Source: Dendrolimus kikuchii (taxonomy: Eukaryota; Arthropoda; Insecta; Lepidoptera; Lasiocampidae). Taken from it: 64,000 bases of DNA. Below are positions 44,060-54,498 of the stretch, piece after piece. The notes under the pieces are model-generated. The model did no database searches and had not been told where the DNA came from. It worked only from the letters and a program-made list of their open reading frames with translations. The stretch is from NCBI GenBank assembly GCA_019925095.2, contig CM034388.1:26728934-26792933 (forward strand). Direction: 5' to 3'. Numbering within the stretch: the stretch's first letter is position 1; each line of letters starts with the position of its first letter. The translations under genes were made by a program, and so were the position numbers.

Positions 44060-44510
44060 GCGTTCTTAAATATATTTATGTGATGTTTTTTTTTTTTTTT
44101 TTTTTTCCCTCTCTTCGGACGAGCTAGATTGTCCGGGCTGTTCACTATTTTTATTTATTTTTTTACTGGTTATGCTTTATTTTAAAAAGAAAAGAAAATA
44201 TTACATGGTCCTTAATACTACTACAATGTTAGAGTCTTATACTTTCATGTTATTACATCTTATGTTATTCTTAAATTTACGGTTTTATTATCTATGATAT
44301 ATTTTATATATTTTCCTATTTATTTATTTATTGTCTATCTTACTATTACACTTTCTTAATTCTATTTTTATATCTATATTTTCTATCTCGTACATTACTT
44401 CTATATATACTTAAATATACGTATTAATGTACATTTATGTAACTGTCTTGTTTTTATTTACAACCTTTTTAACTATATTTATGCAAAATTTGATAATTTA
44501 TCTGATGTTG
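44060..44510. other. Pyrimidine-rich (T-rich) tract
   Basis: A T20-plus run at about 44081 followed by 350 bp dominated by TTTATTTATT, TCTAT and TTACTAT words on the plus strand. Similar composition around 50030-50170 and 50650-50760. No coding. Confidence 0.5.
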
Positions 44511-44628
44511 AAATCCTTGCCTCCAAGAAGCTGGGAGTGCTAAACCGGTCCAAGCAGTATTTCACTCCGCGACAACGCTTTGTGCTTTACAAAACCCAGG
44601 TGAGGCCGCATATGAAGTACTTAATATA

Positions 44629-44937
44629 ATGTACCAGTTAAATCCCCCTGACAGTATTCAACGTCGAGCCGTTCACATTGTCGACGATCCCATACTCACA
44701 GACGGTTTAGATACGCTTGGCCTTAGGAGAGACTTCGCGTCTCTCGGCGTATTCTACCGACTGTACAATGTGGAGTGTTCTGAGGAACTGTTCAGATTGG
44801 CGCCTTCGTCTTCCTTTTACCATCGCACCCCACGCCATCGGCTGGGCGTTCATCCCCACTTCCTAGAGCCGCTTCGCTCTTGTACGCAACGGTTCTATAG
44901 AACTTATTCTCTTGTGCACCGTGAGGATTTGGAATGA
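44629..44937 (+). pseudogene. LINE Z reverse-transcriptase C-terminus
   Basis: Frame with PDSIQRRAVHIVDDPILTDG, LDTLGLRRDFASLGVFYRLY, CSEELFRLAP, HRTPRHRLGVHPHF and RSCTQRFYRTYS, the C-terminal domain of a CR1/Jockey-type LINE polyprotein. Upstream nucleotides 44512-44620 continue the protein (ASKKLGVLNRSKQYF, LYKTQVRPHMKY) before a small deletion; after 44937 the frame shifts and goes on as RIWNELPAVVFPQRYNMG-like text. 5'-truncated and shifted, so inactive. Confidence 0.75.
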
Positions 44938-45041
44938 ACTCCCAGCCGTGGTTTTCCCACAGCGCTACAATATGGGGTTAAAAAAATAAATTTCTTCTGG
45001 TGTTGCAAACGTTCGTAGGTGACGGTAACCGCTTTCCATCA

Positions 45042-45317
45042 ATGTACCATAAAATAGATAAGATAGTAAATAAGGCAAAAAGTGTATAATTATATAAGTA
45101 AAATAAATGTAATAGATATAAGGACCTAATTGTACAAGTTTTTGGGAAATAAAGTAAAACAAGACAAAAAGAAAATAAAAATAAAGATAATAAATAAAAC
45201 AGAAAACGCATAAAAAAAAGAAAATGCGCAAAAAAGACAAAAAATATATATACAAAAAAACATAAAGATAAATAAAGCTGGACAAATGTTGTTCGTCTGG
45301 TAGAGGAGGAGAAAAAA
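45042..45317 (+). mobile_element. A-rich retroposon with 15 bp target duplication
   Basis: AACCGCTTTCCATCA at 45027-45041 and 45318-45332 flanks a 276 bp segment made almost only of A-rich words and ending GGAGGAGAAAAAA. Source unknown; the A-rich transcript may be a processed non-coding RNA or LINE UTR. Confidence 0.7.
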
Positions 45318-45347
45318 AACCGCTTTCCATCAGGTGGGCCGTATGCC

Positions 45348-45590
45348 TGTCTTTTTTTTTGCAGGAGTTCAGCAGACAGGCAGACGGCCCACTTGATGGA
45401 AAGCGGTCACCATCGCCTATGGACATTTGCAACACCAAAGGTGCTACAAATGCGCTGCTGCTCTCTTAAAGGAGACTGCAACCTGGTCACTAATGCCGGA
45501 ACATAACACAAGGTTGTTATGGCGGCATACTCTAGACCAGGGGTGGTCGCCATCCAATCGGGCAAATGCCCTACCACCTGGCGAACCTAT
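45348..45590 (-). mobile_element. Family A element, 5'-truncated, inside LINE Z tail
   Basis: T-run then GCAGGAGTTCAGCAGACAGG to CCCTACCACCTGGC. CTGTC lies on both sides, a short duplication. The 5' breakpoint is the same as at 20119 and 60778. Confidence 0.78.
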
Positions 45591-45639
45591 CACCTGTCTG
45601 CTGTATTCCAGCTATAAAAAAAGATAGAAAAGTTTAACA

Positions 45640-46360
45640 CCTTGTTTACTTTGAAATATCATAAATGGTAATATACCTGCCTTCAAAGATCGTGTCGATA
45701 TCGCCCTTTGAAACAGGAAACTTTCACCCGGCAAATAATCCCAGGTAATACAACCCGCCCCTATTGTCGGCCACTTCTGACTTCCAAAGATTACATAACA
45801 GCGTTATATTATCCGTAACTTCAAGTCGAGATACTTTGAAAGGACTATCAACTATATAATAGTTTTTCCCCCTATAATGGGAGGCCCGAGCCTAGCACTG
45901 GGACGTTTACGGCTTGTTATTATCATTTTAAAATAGTTTCGTATTTTTTTGTGTAAACTTGATTATATTATGCCTTAATTATGTGTTTTGTATTTAAGAA
46001 TATTAATTATTTGGTACATCTTTAACAATAATTATTTCTTTAGTTTACAATTAAAATTAAACTAGATAAAACTATACATACAAATTAAAATTTAACTATA
46101 AAATCTAGTGCCAGACCACTGGCAGTTGGAAACGTGCCCAAAAGTCTGGCCACATTACCTCGTTGTATGGCAACGCTTATGCGTTGTCCGAGGTATAGAT
46201 CAGTTAATTATTTTATATTTTCCAAGTAAAGTAAGTAATATTAAAATTAATTAATATATCTCTACAAATAAATCAAATTCAATTTTCTGTCCGCAATTAC
46301 AAAATGTAATCCAAAATTTAAGTGAAAACGCTGTTTGTGAGATCACTGTATTGATTTGTA
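45640..46360. other. No gene; SINE N tail scrap
   Basis: 45882-45932 (AATGGGAGGCCCGAGCCTAG, CACTGGGACGTTTACGGCTT) matches the 3' tail of SINE N or its partner LINE. The remainder is featureless. Confidence 0.45.
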
Positions 46361-46364
46361 ATTG

Positions 46365-46585
46365 ACTAGCTGCGCCCGCGGTTTAACCCGCGTGGTCATG
46401 GAAAACCGTTATATTTTGGATAATTCGCACTATATCTCTAAAATTATAGCCTATGTGTTATTCTGATGTGTAAGCTATATTATTGCAAAGTTTCATCAAA
46501 ATCCATTCAGTAGTTTTTGCGTGAAAGAGTAACAAACATACATTCTTACAAACTTTCGTGTTTATAATATTATAGAGATATAGAG
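46365..46585 (+). repeat. Interspersed repeat U
   Basis: GACTAGCTGCGCCCGCGGTT, TAACCCGCGTGGTCATGGAA, AAGTTTCATCAAAATCCATT, CAGTAGTTTTTGCGTGAAAG and an end TTATAATATTATAGAGA. A common lepidopteran-type dispersed repeat; noncoding. Confidence 0.6.
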
Positions 46586-46587
46586 AT

Positions 46588-46908
46588 TAACCGATTTATC
46601 CGTGTAGGAATGGAGAAAGAATACAATTTCCTGCGGCCGGGCGGCCTGTCATAAGAGGCGACAAAAGAACCCACAGCTAGGTGGTAGGGTATTTGCCCGA
46701 CTGGATGGCTACAAACCGTGGTCTAGGGTATGCCGCCATAACAGCCTTGAGTTGTGTTCCGGCATTAGTGATCAGGTTCCAGTCTTCTTTAAGAGAGCAG
46801 CAGCGCATTTGTAGCAACTTTGGTGTTGAAAAATGTCCATAGGCGATGGTAACCGCTTTCAATCAAGTGGGCCGTCTGCCTGTCTGCTGAACTTCTGCAA
46901 TAAAAAAA
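46588..46908 (+). mobile_element. Family A SINE-like element
   Basis: TATCCGTGTAGGAATGGAGA to GAACTTCTGCAATAAAAAAA. Full length, several CpG-type changes. Confidence 0.83.
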
Positions 46909-47296
46909 AAATACTGCCGATTGTAAAATTACAGTGATTTACAATGCGATGTTATTGAAGGTATCCAGTATTTGCTTGTGGAATGTATTTGGATCAGAAC
47001 CGGCAGAGAGCTGGTAGATGCTCTGGGAATCCGTTTCATGGACGTGAATTTTTTCCAGAGCATTTTATCGCGGCCCCTCCCTGCTGGAGCTCTGTTAATA
47101 TATAAAATGCTGCATATTTATAATAATCATATGTAAAATTATATGATTACGGCATGGTGGAGCTGACATAGAAACATCGTCACCAAAAGGCCCTAAAAAA
47201 AATAATTTATTTTGTATCTGTCATCATATTTTTTTTTTGGTATGTTCAACGGATTTCAAAAAAAAAATGACTAAAACAGGAATTTCACTTTTAATT
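46909..47296. other. No recognised gene
   Basis: GAATGTATTTGGATCAGAAC and GAGAGCTGGTAGATGCTCTG look coding-like but no frame holds. Possibly a LINE relic. Confidence 0.3.
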
Positions 47297-47398
47297 TTCA
47301 TACATACATACATAACTTCACGCCAGTTCCCTTGCGGGAACAATAGATCGCCATTCAGGCTTATTCTTACACACCTCACTTGTTTCTTTGACGTTCAT
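47297..47398 (-). mobile_element. LINE C fragment
   Basis: CATACATACATAACTTCACG to TTTCTTTGACGTTCATTA: only the last ~100 bp, with a 12 bp deletion in the GGGTAGGCACGA block. Cut off by the TIR element at 47407. Confidence 0.78.
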
Positions 47399-47406
47399 TA
47401 TTTACC

Positions 47407-48103
47407 ATTTACCAAATTTATATATAGGGGTCGGTGACAGATTTTGGCAAGTACATGGACTACTCAGTTTTTAGCTTTGCTAATAATGTAGCAATAAATG
47501 ATTCCATGTACGTGACGTAACATTATATATTTGTCAAGCACAAATTAAATATAAAAATATTTGGTATTTAAATTTTCGTGTGACTTTAATTTCTATTTCT
47601 TCCAAGATTCAAAATATATTAAAGAACAAGATTCGACTTTAAGCCACATGATAGCCGCTGAGTTATCACGATGAAAAATATATAAAAACCAATTTAGGAT
47701 TGTTCAAAAAGTAAGGTTTACAGCGTTATATAAGTCTGTCATATTTTTTTCATATAACTGTTGTTTAAACGAATTTAAAATTTCCTCGACTCTTGTAGTT
47801 TTCGTAATCAAAACAGCAATATTTAAAGTATTCCTGCTGCAGTGACGGGATGAAAGGATAATAAGGCGAGTGCGGCTTCCTGCGCCGACCGCGGAATGCC
47901 TTCTTTGATAACCGAGGTATTGCCGACAGATGCCGGCCATAAAGTGTCCAATACCACAATCACTCGATATTTTGTTAATTTTTTTTTGTATTTAATTTTA
48001 CCGTGACAAATATATAATGGTACGTCACGTAAATGGAATAATTTATTCCTACATTATACATGCCAAAATCTGTCACCGACCCCTATATATAAATTTGGTA
48101 AAT
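47407..48103. mobile_element. TIR DNA element, 697 bp, 43 bp perfect termini
   Basis: The first 43 bp (ATTTACCAAATTTATATATA, then GGGGTCGGTGACAGATTTTG, GCA) are the exact reverse complement of the last 43 bp. Similarity goes on inwards: TAATGTAG.AATAAAT.ATTCC, AT.TACGTGACGTA.CATTATA, TATATTTGTCA, so the inverted repeats reach about 110 bp, with an extra ~30 bp in the left arm. The middle has two overlapping minus-strand frames (78 and 64 codons) without known transposase motifs. No clear target duplication. Superfamily unknown (GGGGTCGG within the end would fit PIF/Harbinger weakly). Confidence 0.8.
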
Positions 48104-48315
48104 TAGATTAGGAATCTATCGGAAGAGTAAATAATAACCATAAAAAAATAAACTGAATAAGTTAGGAGTAGGATAAATAATAAATAAATTTAACGTTACT
48201 CATTGACACTTGACATCTTTGTCTTCCGTGGTCACAGCTATTGAAAACTGCCGGAACGTTGGAATAAAAATTGAATAAATTGCCATGGTGAAAACCGTCA
48301 AAACTTTGTTTTAAT
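48104..48315 (+). mobile_element. Penelope-like terminal region
   Basis: TAGATTAGGAATCTATCGGA, AAATAATAACCATAAAAAAA, CATTGACACTTGACATCTTT, GTCTTCCGTGGTCAC, GGAACGTTGG and AAAACCGTCAAAACTTTGTT match 60010-60235. The GAAACGTCGG core is mutated here. Element class by recall of Penelope pLTR layout. Confidence 0.55.
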
Positions 48316-48745
48316 TATATTTTATGTACTCATAGCAAAAACTTAAGAAAATACTAAATATATATGCACATATAACGGTAATTTGCAAACATAAAACGAT
48401 GTTAGCCAATTTTTAAACAACTCCTAATGTTCTACTTAATTGTTTGAATTCTGTACTTTCATCGTGTTAGGGATGCATGTTACCAAAAAGTTAGGTATCT
48501 TATGGCCTGAAAATATCAATTAAACATTTCAAAATCATTCGTAGAATTAAACACAAACTATTTAAATTGAGAAAAGCTTTACTTCTATTAAGGAATTACG
48601 TAATTTAAAAAGTTTATGACGTATTAATTTTAATACTGATTTACTGATATTTTTGGTTATTAAGGTATGATGATATTACTTTATTTATTACATACTGAAC
48701 TAGCGGATAATTTGATTGATATCATCTCTTCATACTTTTATATCG
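48316..48745. other. No recognised feature
   Basis: AT-rich only. Confidence 0.4.
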
Positions 48746-48747
48746 AA

Positions 48748-49555
48748 ACTAGCTTCTGGCCGCGACTTCGTCTGCGTGGAATAATTACTTTGGGTTAACG
48801 CTAACTTTAAACCCGCGACTTTGTTTACGTCGGTGAAAATATTTTTAAATAATACGTACGTTAAGGAGCTATTTTAGGTACTCCGTAAGGAGCCGACCAC
48901 GCGTCTGAGCTGCGTGGCATGGTATCTTGTAGAGCTAACTGGGGCCACCGCCGTTCCCCCTCATGACTGCCCGCCGGCCTTGCACATCATAAAGGCGCGC
49001 GCAGTACTTAAGCACTATTTTGCTGCGATGTTATTTTAAAATTGCGATATCTCCTAAGATATTAATTGAAATCGAATGATGTAAATGGCAATTTTGTTTT
49101 AAATTAAATCCTTTTGGTGAATAATGTATTTATTTGGATAAGGATTAATATCATGTTTATAAAAACCCCTTCGCAAATAATGCATAATTTTAGAACAAAT
49201 TTGGTTAGCATAAAAAAGGTCAAAGAGAGCTAACCTTCAAAGATAGACATGTGCTTCTCACTCTTCTGTCACACACGATTTTTGCGATACTTTAACCGTC
49301 TACGCAGCGCACGCAACGGAAGCTCTCAAAAGGAAAAAGAACCCCCGATTTTGAAACATTCTTCATTGGTGCTCCGCTCCTATTGGTCTTAGCGTGATGA
49401 TATGTAGCTTATAGGCTTCCTCGATAAATGGGATATCTAACACTAAAAGAATTTTTCAAATCAGACTAGTAGTTCCTGAAATTAATGCGTTCAAGTAAAC
49501 AAACAAACAAACTCTTTATTATTATTTTTATAGAGTTAGTAGTTAGGGATAAGAT
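48748..49555 (+). repeat. CTAG-type repeat T, long and interrupted
   Basis: Starts CTAGCTTCTGGCCGCGACTT with a second CCCGCGACTTTGTTTACGTC at 48811. After about 450 bp of other DNA, 49330-49540 has the T body (ACATTCTTCATTGGTGCTCC, TTGGTCTTAGCGTGATGATA, AATGGGATATCTAACACT, GTAGTTCCTGAAATTAATGC) and an AAACAAAC end. The 48900-49000 part (GGAGCCGACCACGCGTCTGA) is GC-richer and unexplained. Confidence 0.5.
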
Positions 49556-49814
49556 TGTATATCAGTAAATAAAATCTTTATTTCATAGCCATTTCAACAT
49601 AATGATGTTTACAAGTATAAAGAAGACAAAATTGTACAATGAAAAAGCAAGCTGTGTAGTCAGGTGGAAGCCAAGACCCCGTACTAGGATCAAATCTGTA
49701 TTAGCATTGGCAGTCAACCGACTGCAAGGAACTACTTGTATTCAAAGGGTACTTTGTTACGTAAAAAAAGAATTCTGAATCCTAAACTAATAATAGGTAC
49801 CTACTGTAAGATTT

Positions 49815-49975
49815 CTTGAAGAAGATGATGTCAGGAGCCTTAAGAACAGACGAGCGTGTATGACAAGAGTTATGAATGTCAAAGAACCAAGTGAGGTGTG
49901 TAAGAATAAGCCTAAATGGCGCTCTGTTGTTCGTGCCTACCCCGCAAGGGAACTGGCGTGAAGTTATGTATGTAT
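49815..49975 (+). mobile_element. LINE C 3' end, short copy
   Basis: Starts in GATGATGTCAGGAGCCTTAA and ends TATGTATGTA. GTAAGATTT on both sides (49806-49814, 49976-49984) fits a 9 bp duplication. Confidence 0.8.
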
Positions 49976-50049
49976 GTAAGATTTTTTTTTCAGCTTCCTC
50001 CGTCATACGGTAAGATAGAGCTTTATCTTTTTCTCTTTTATTTATTATC

Positions 50050-50765
50050 TTTTTATTCTTATTGCTATTAGTTATTAGCTTTTTTCAAAATGTACCTATT
50101 ATCTATTACAAGTTTTGTTTATATCTATTACATATTTTACATATACTATCTATTTATTCCTACTATGCTTTATGCAATTTACATTTCTAATTTTAACAGC
50201 ACTTGTTCGCGCCGCTTTATTTAAAATCCTGTCCTATCAAATTATTTCCACAACTACCCGCTTTCCTAACCGCGATATCCAATCACTTTTTTCCCAGCTG
50301 CCATCTTCCGTTCCATACGACTATCCTTGTCGTACTTACCGCTGTTCTAATACTGATTGTTTTTACGAGTCAGTCTGCTGTCGACCCTCGTACGACGACC
50401 CGCATATCTTTTCCGCCACAACTTGCTATAAGTGCAGTTATACTGCGCCGAGTGTGTACAATTAATAATCGAAGGCCGCAAGAAGGAGACAAGCCAGAAG
50501 ATTTGCTGCAAGGCTCACAACTTGGTGATCACAGCACGCATAGTTAGTGCAGCCCAGAGGCACGCAAGTTAGTCTCCCTGCTTATCCATACCAGCAATCC
50601 TACCACCACCATTTTAGATACGCGTTCAGTACCTAATACTGGGCTGCCGCGTTGACAACTCTTATATCTATTTATTTATGCTGCTATTTAATACATTTCT
50701 TACTTTCTATCTATTTATCTGTCTATATACACGAATTTCTATGGCTATCCTATGACTACTAGTTT
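50050..50765 (+). other. GC-richer island between T-rich tracts with overlapping frames
   Basis: 50190-50650 differs from its T-rich borders. Two plus-strand frames overlap: 50115-50465 (116 codons, hydrophobic start, then nine Cys between about residues 71 and 106: CRTYRC, TDC, CC, CYKC) and 50203-50547 (114 codons, one hydrophobic run ILVVLTAVLILIVF). I recognise neither, and no promoter or splice support is visible. Confidence 0.3.
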
Positions 50766-50771
50766 TAATAC

Positions 50772-51085
50772 ATTTTTTTTTATTGCAGGAGTTCAGCAGA
50801 CAGGCAGACGGCCCACTTGAAAGCGTGGAAAGCGGTTACCATCGCCTATGGACATTTGCAACACCAAAGGTGCTACAAATGCGCTGCTGCTCTCTTAAGG
50901 GAGACTGGAACTTGATCACTAATGCCGAAACACAACTCAAGGTTGTTATGGCGACATGCCTTAGACCAGGGGTGGTAGCCATCCAGTCGGGCAAATGCCC
51001 TACCACCTGGCTGTGGGTTGTGTTGTCGCCTCTTACGACAGGCCGCCCGGCCGCAGGAAATTGTATTCCTTCTCCGTTCCTGTTC
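50772..51085 (-). mobile_element. Family A SINE-like element
   Basis: T-run, TTGCAGGAGTTCAGCAGACA, to CCGTTCCTGTTCGAATA. Full length; a small duplication GAAAGCGTGGAAAGCG at about 50820. Confidence 0.83.
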
Positions 51086-51450
51086 GAATAAAACGGTTGT
51101 ACCTTTCAACTGCAAACTGTAAGATATTAACTTGAAATAGTTCACAAAAGAACACTAATAAGAGACAACGGACATTAATAAGAGCTAATGACGTCCTAAG
51201 GAGAAATGGCAGATACTACACCGGCCATGTTGCCTCTGCCAGGATCCGAGAGAAGGGGTTAGCCAAGGAAACGCTGCTTTGATATGCTAAGGAAAGACAT
51301 AATGTGTACTCTCACAATAAGGGTTATTGCAGATCACGCTAATTATAAAACAAGCAAAGCGATTCCTATACTCACAATCATATGCTCCAAATACAGCTGG
51401 GATTTAACACTAGGAAAATTACGATTACTTATAACGTTTTATACATAAAC
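51086..51450. other. No recognised gene
   Basis: GGCCATGTTGCCTCTGCCAG and following text may be a LINE relic, but the frame does not hold. Confidence 0.3.
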
Positions 51451-51452
51451 TA

Positions 51453-52185
51453 GCTGTAACCGCGACGTCGTCCGCGTGGAATTTGCTTTCAAAACCCTCC
51501 GATTTTAAAACATTCTTCACTGGTGCTCCGCTCCTGTTGGTCTTAACGTGATGATATACAGCTTATAGCCTTTCTTAATAAATGGGCTATCTAACACTGA
51601 AAGAATTTTTCAAATCACACCAGTAGTTCCTGAGATTAGCGTGTTCAATCAAACAAACATACAAACAAACAAACTCTTCAGCTTTATATATTAGTACTAG
51701 CAGTGCCCGCGACGTCGTCCGCGTGGAGTTTGTTTTCAAAGCCCCCCCGATTTTGAAACATTTTTCATTGCCGCTTCGCTTTATTGGTCTTAGCGTGATG
51801 ACATATAGCCTTATAGCCTTCCTCGATAAATGGGCTATCTAACACTGAAAGATTTTTTCAAATCACACCAGTAGTTCCTGAGATTAGCGCATTCAATCAA
51901 ACAAACATACAAACAAACAAACTCTTCAACTTTATATATTAGTACTAGCTGTGCCCGCGACGCCGTCCGCGTGGAATTTGTTTTCAAAGCTCCCCCGATT
52001 TTGAAACATTTTTCATTGCTGCTTCGCTTATATTGGTCTTAGCGTGATGATATATAACCTTTAGCCTTCTTAGATAAATGGGCTATCTAACACTGAAAGA
52101 ATTTTTCAAATCACACCGGTAGTTCCTGCGATTAGCGCGTTTAAACAAACAAACAAACTGTTCAGCTTTATATATTAGTATAAGA
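51453..52185 (+). repeat. CTAG-type repeat T, three tandem units of about 245 bp
   Basis: Units start at about 51450, 51698 and 51946, each with CTAGC.GTGCCCGCGACG(C/T)CGTCC, GCGTGGA.TTTG, ATTTTGAAACATT, GGTCTTA.CGTGATGATAT, AATGGGCTATCTAACACTGA, GTAGTTCCTG.GATTAGCG, an AAACAAAC run and CTTTATATATTAGTACTAG. Units 2 and 3 are more alike (CATTGC.GCTTCGCTT) than unit 1. Confidence 0.8.
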
Positions 52186-52815
52186 TAAGATAAGATAATT
52201 TAACTTAAATATTATTCATTGTCAGATATTCCAAAAGTATATTAATAAAATATTCAAATCGTGTAATAGAAGTTAGTATCGAACGCTTTCATAATAAACA
52301 CTCTACCAGTATTAAGTGGGCATGCAACACCGCTATCCCACATCTGAAAATTACATCCTCGATTATCTCGACCATTAGACAAATATGTGCTTATTATTGT
52401 TGCGTGTTTTTTCTCATCAGCGTCCATCATAACGTGTGACAAGTCAGCTTAGCTATGAGGTAATTGCTAAATTGATTTTTATAATAAGAACTTGTTCACA
52501 GAAATTTCATACAGGTTAATAATGTTACATTGTCTATTCAAAATAATCATTGACAATTTGTCCATGATTTAAATTAAAGTATTACACAAAAAGAATAGAC
52601 AAAGAAGTACCTATAATATAGAAATGTCTGACTACTACGGAATTTTTAAAACTATCCACGGGGATTCGTATTGCATTAATAAATGGACGTTTTAAGTTGA
52701 TATTATCAGATTTCATTGTATATTACTGGTAGAAAACTCCATAGAAATAAAGACAATTTTCTACTAATAATTAGAAATACAATACAGGCATTTGAGATAA
52801 ATAATAACAAAAAAA
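52186..52815. other. No recognised gene
   Basis: ATAAGATAAGATAAGATAA at 52180-52200 is a short microsatellite. A 62-codon minus frame has no family features. Confidence 0.4.
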
Positions 52816-52819
52816 TGTT

Positions 52820-53130
52820 TTTTTTTATTGCAGAAGTTCAGCAGACAGGCAGACAGCCCACTTGATGGAAAGCGGTTACCATCGCCTAAAGACATTTGCA
52901 ACACTAAAGGTGCTACAAATGCGCTGCTGCTCTCTTAAGGGAGACTGGAACCTGGTCGCTAATGCCGGAACACAACTCAAGGTTGTTATGGCGGCATATT
53001 CTAGACCACGGGTGGTAGCCAGCCAGTCGGGCAAATACCCTACCACCTGGCTGTGGGTTGGTTTGTCGCCTCTTACGACAGGCCGCCCGGCCGCAGAAAA
53101 TTGTATTCTTTTTCCGTTCCTGCACAGATG
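52820..53130 (-). mobile_element. Family A SINE-like element
   Basis: T-run, TTGCAGAAGTTCAGCAGACA, to CCGTTCCTGCACAGATG. Full length; GTGTGTGTGCAATTCACACAC follows as a short palindrome. Confidence 0.83.
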
Positions 53131-53994
53131 TGTGTGTGCAATTCACACACGGCAGAAATGAAATTAGAAAAGTAGCCTACGAGACAATGAGATAAATATA
53201 GAGTATCACGAATATTATGACGATTATAAGGTTTATTATTTTTATAATATATTTACTAAGCTCAAAAATTATTATATATTTCAATGCAAAATATTACATT
53301 TCATATACATATTTAAGATTCGCTTTGAACAAATGACACGAGAGGCTTATGATAACCAAAATAGTAAACAAATGCTCTAGTTTCAATTTGATTTATGAAC
53401 TTCAAAACCTTCAAATTATTTCCAACTCTATCTTTATAAGCATAGTGCTTAAATTATTAAATATCTCTTTTAAGTGTCGTTTGTTTTTCATTTCATCGAA
53501 TTTCAAATCGCAACGATGCTAAAGAAGTTTCACTTCAACAAGAATATCACGTACATTTGATTACTTTACAACACACAAAGTAATGACAATGAATAAGGTA
53601 TTCTAAAATATACACGATCCAATTTCTTTAAATTTAAATATATTTAATCAACATCTTAACAAACTTGAAGATTAATTCCATTAGACTATAAAATTATCAT
53701 TAAAAGTCTTTAAATCCCTTCAAGTGACGAAAGCAAGCAAAAACTCACTAAAAGATATCATATTACGTCTCAGATTGGATTTCAACCAGAATCAACAGTT
53801 GCGAAGCCGTACTTGCAAGCCAACTGGGTGCTTGAGAAAATGCTAGGGACGGGATCAGACGGTTTTAAAGTCACTTTAGATTTTGTTGTTATTATTTAAA
53901 TATAATTTATTGTGGATTGTGTACTCCAAATTAAGGCAACGTTTATTTATTTGGGATTATAAAACAGAGCAGACTAATTTGTAAACTGATTAAA
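53131..53994. other. No recognised gene
   Basis: AT-rich. AGAAGTTTCACTTCAA at 53524 is the same dispersed word as in the 29038 foldback. Confidence 0.4.
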
Positions 53995-54100
53995 TTGTGA
54001 GACGATTGACATGATGGTTTGTAATGTAACAGATGATGTATGCCATAATAGAGGTAAATAGAAGGAAAGAGATATTGTGCCGACCTTAAATCACTGGGAG
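53995..54100 (+). pseudogene. LINE V extreme C-terminus
   Basis: Reads MVCNVTDDVCHNRG then, after a stop and shift, KERDIVPTLNH: same text as 55785-55870 (CGVTEDVCQNRGVWKEK). Very decayed. Confidence 0.55.
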
Positions 54101-54498
54101 AATGTCAATGAAAGAAGTAACAAGAGAGAAAACAGAGCACAACATAAAGTGGCTACTAAATCTTTTACACGTTACAAAATATGACCTTGTTAAACTCTTT
54201 AACTTACTTTCAAATCTTCAATAGACTTATCTAAATAATGTGTGTTAGAAGCACGTTCTTGTATTCATACGAGCAATGATAAGATGCGGACAGTGATAAT
54301 ATAGTACGCTTGAGATTTGTTAATGAATAATTTTTATATTATAATAGTATATGTAGATATAACATACTAAGGTGGTATGGGCATGTCATGAGGAGAGATG
54401 AAAGTCACATAACAAAAAGGATGTTAAACAACAAGATTGATGGGTACAAAGGTAAAGGTAAACCAAAAAAAGATGGTTGGACTGTGTGAAGTATAATA

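Larger units (their letters stand above)
44512..45630 (+). mobile_element. LINE Z 3' end with two nested insertions
   Basis: Coding part 44512-44985, tail pieces 44996-45041, 45333-45350 and 45591-45617 (CTGTCTGCTGTATTCCAGCT then ATAAAAAAA). Insertions at 45042-45317 (A-rich, 15 bp duplication) and 45348-45590 (family A, minus). With both removed, the tail reads like that of 12840-12960. Confidence 0.75.

Noticed and set aside
51453..52185. Regularly spaced repeats that could suggest a CRISPR-like array
   Set aside because: The repeated unit is ~245 bp with no unique spacers, in a eukaryotic transposon-rich context.
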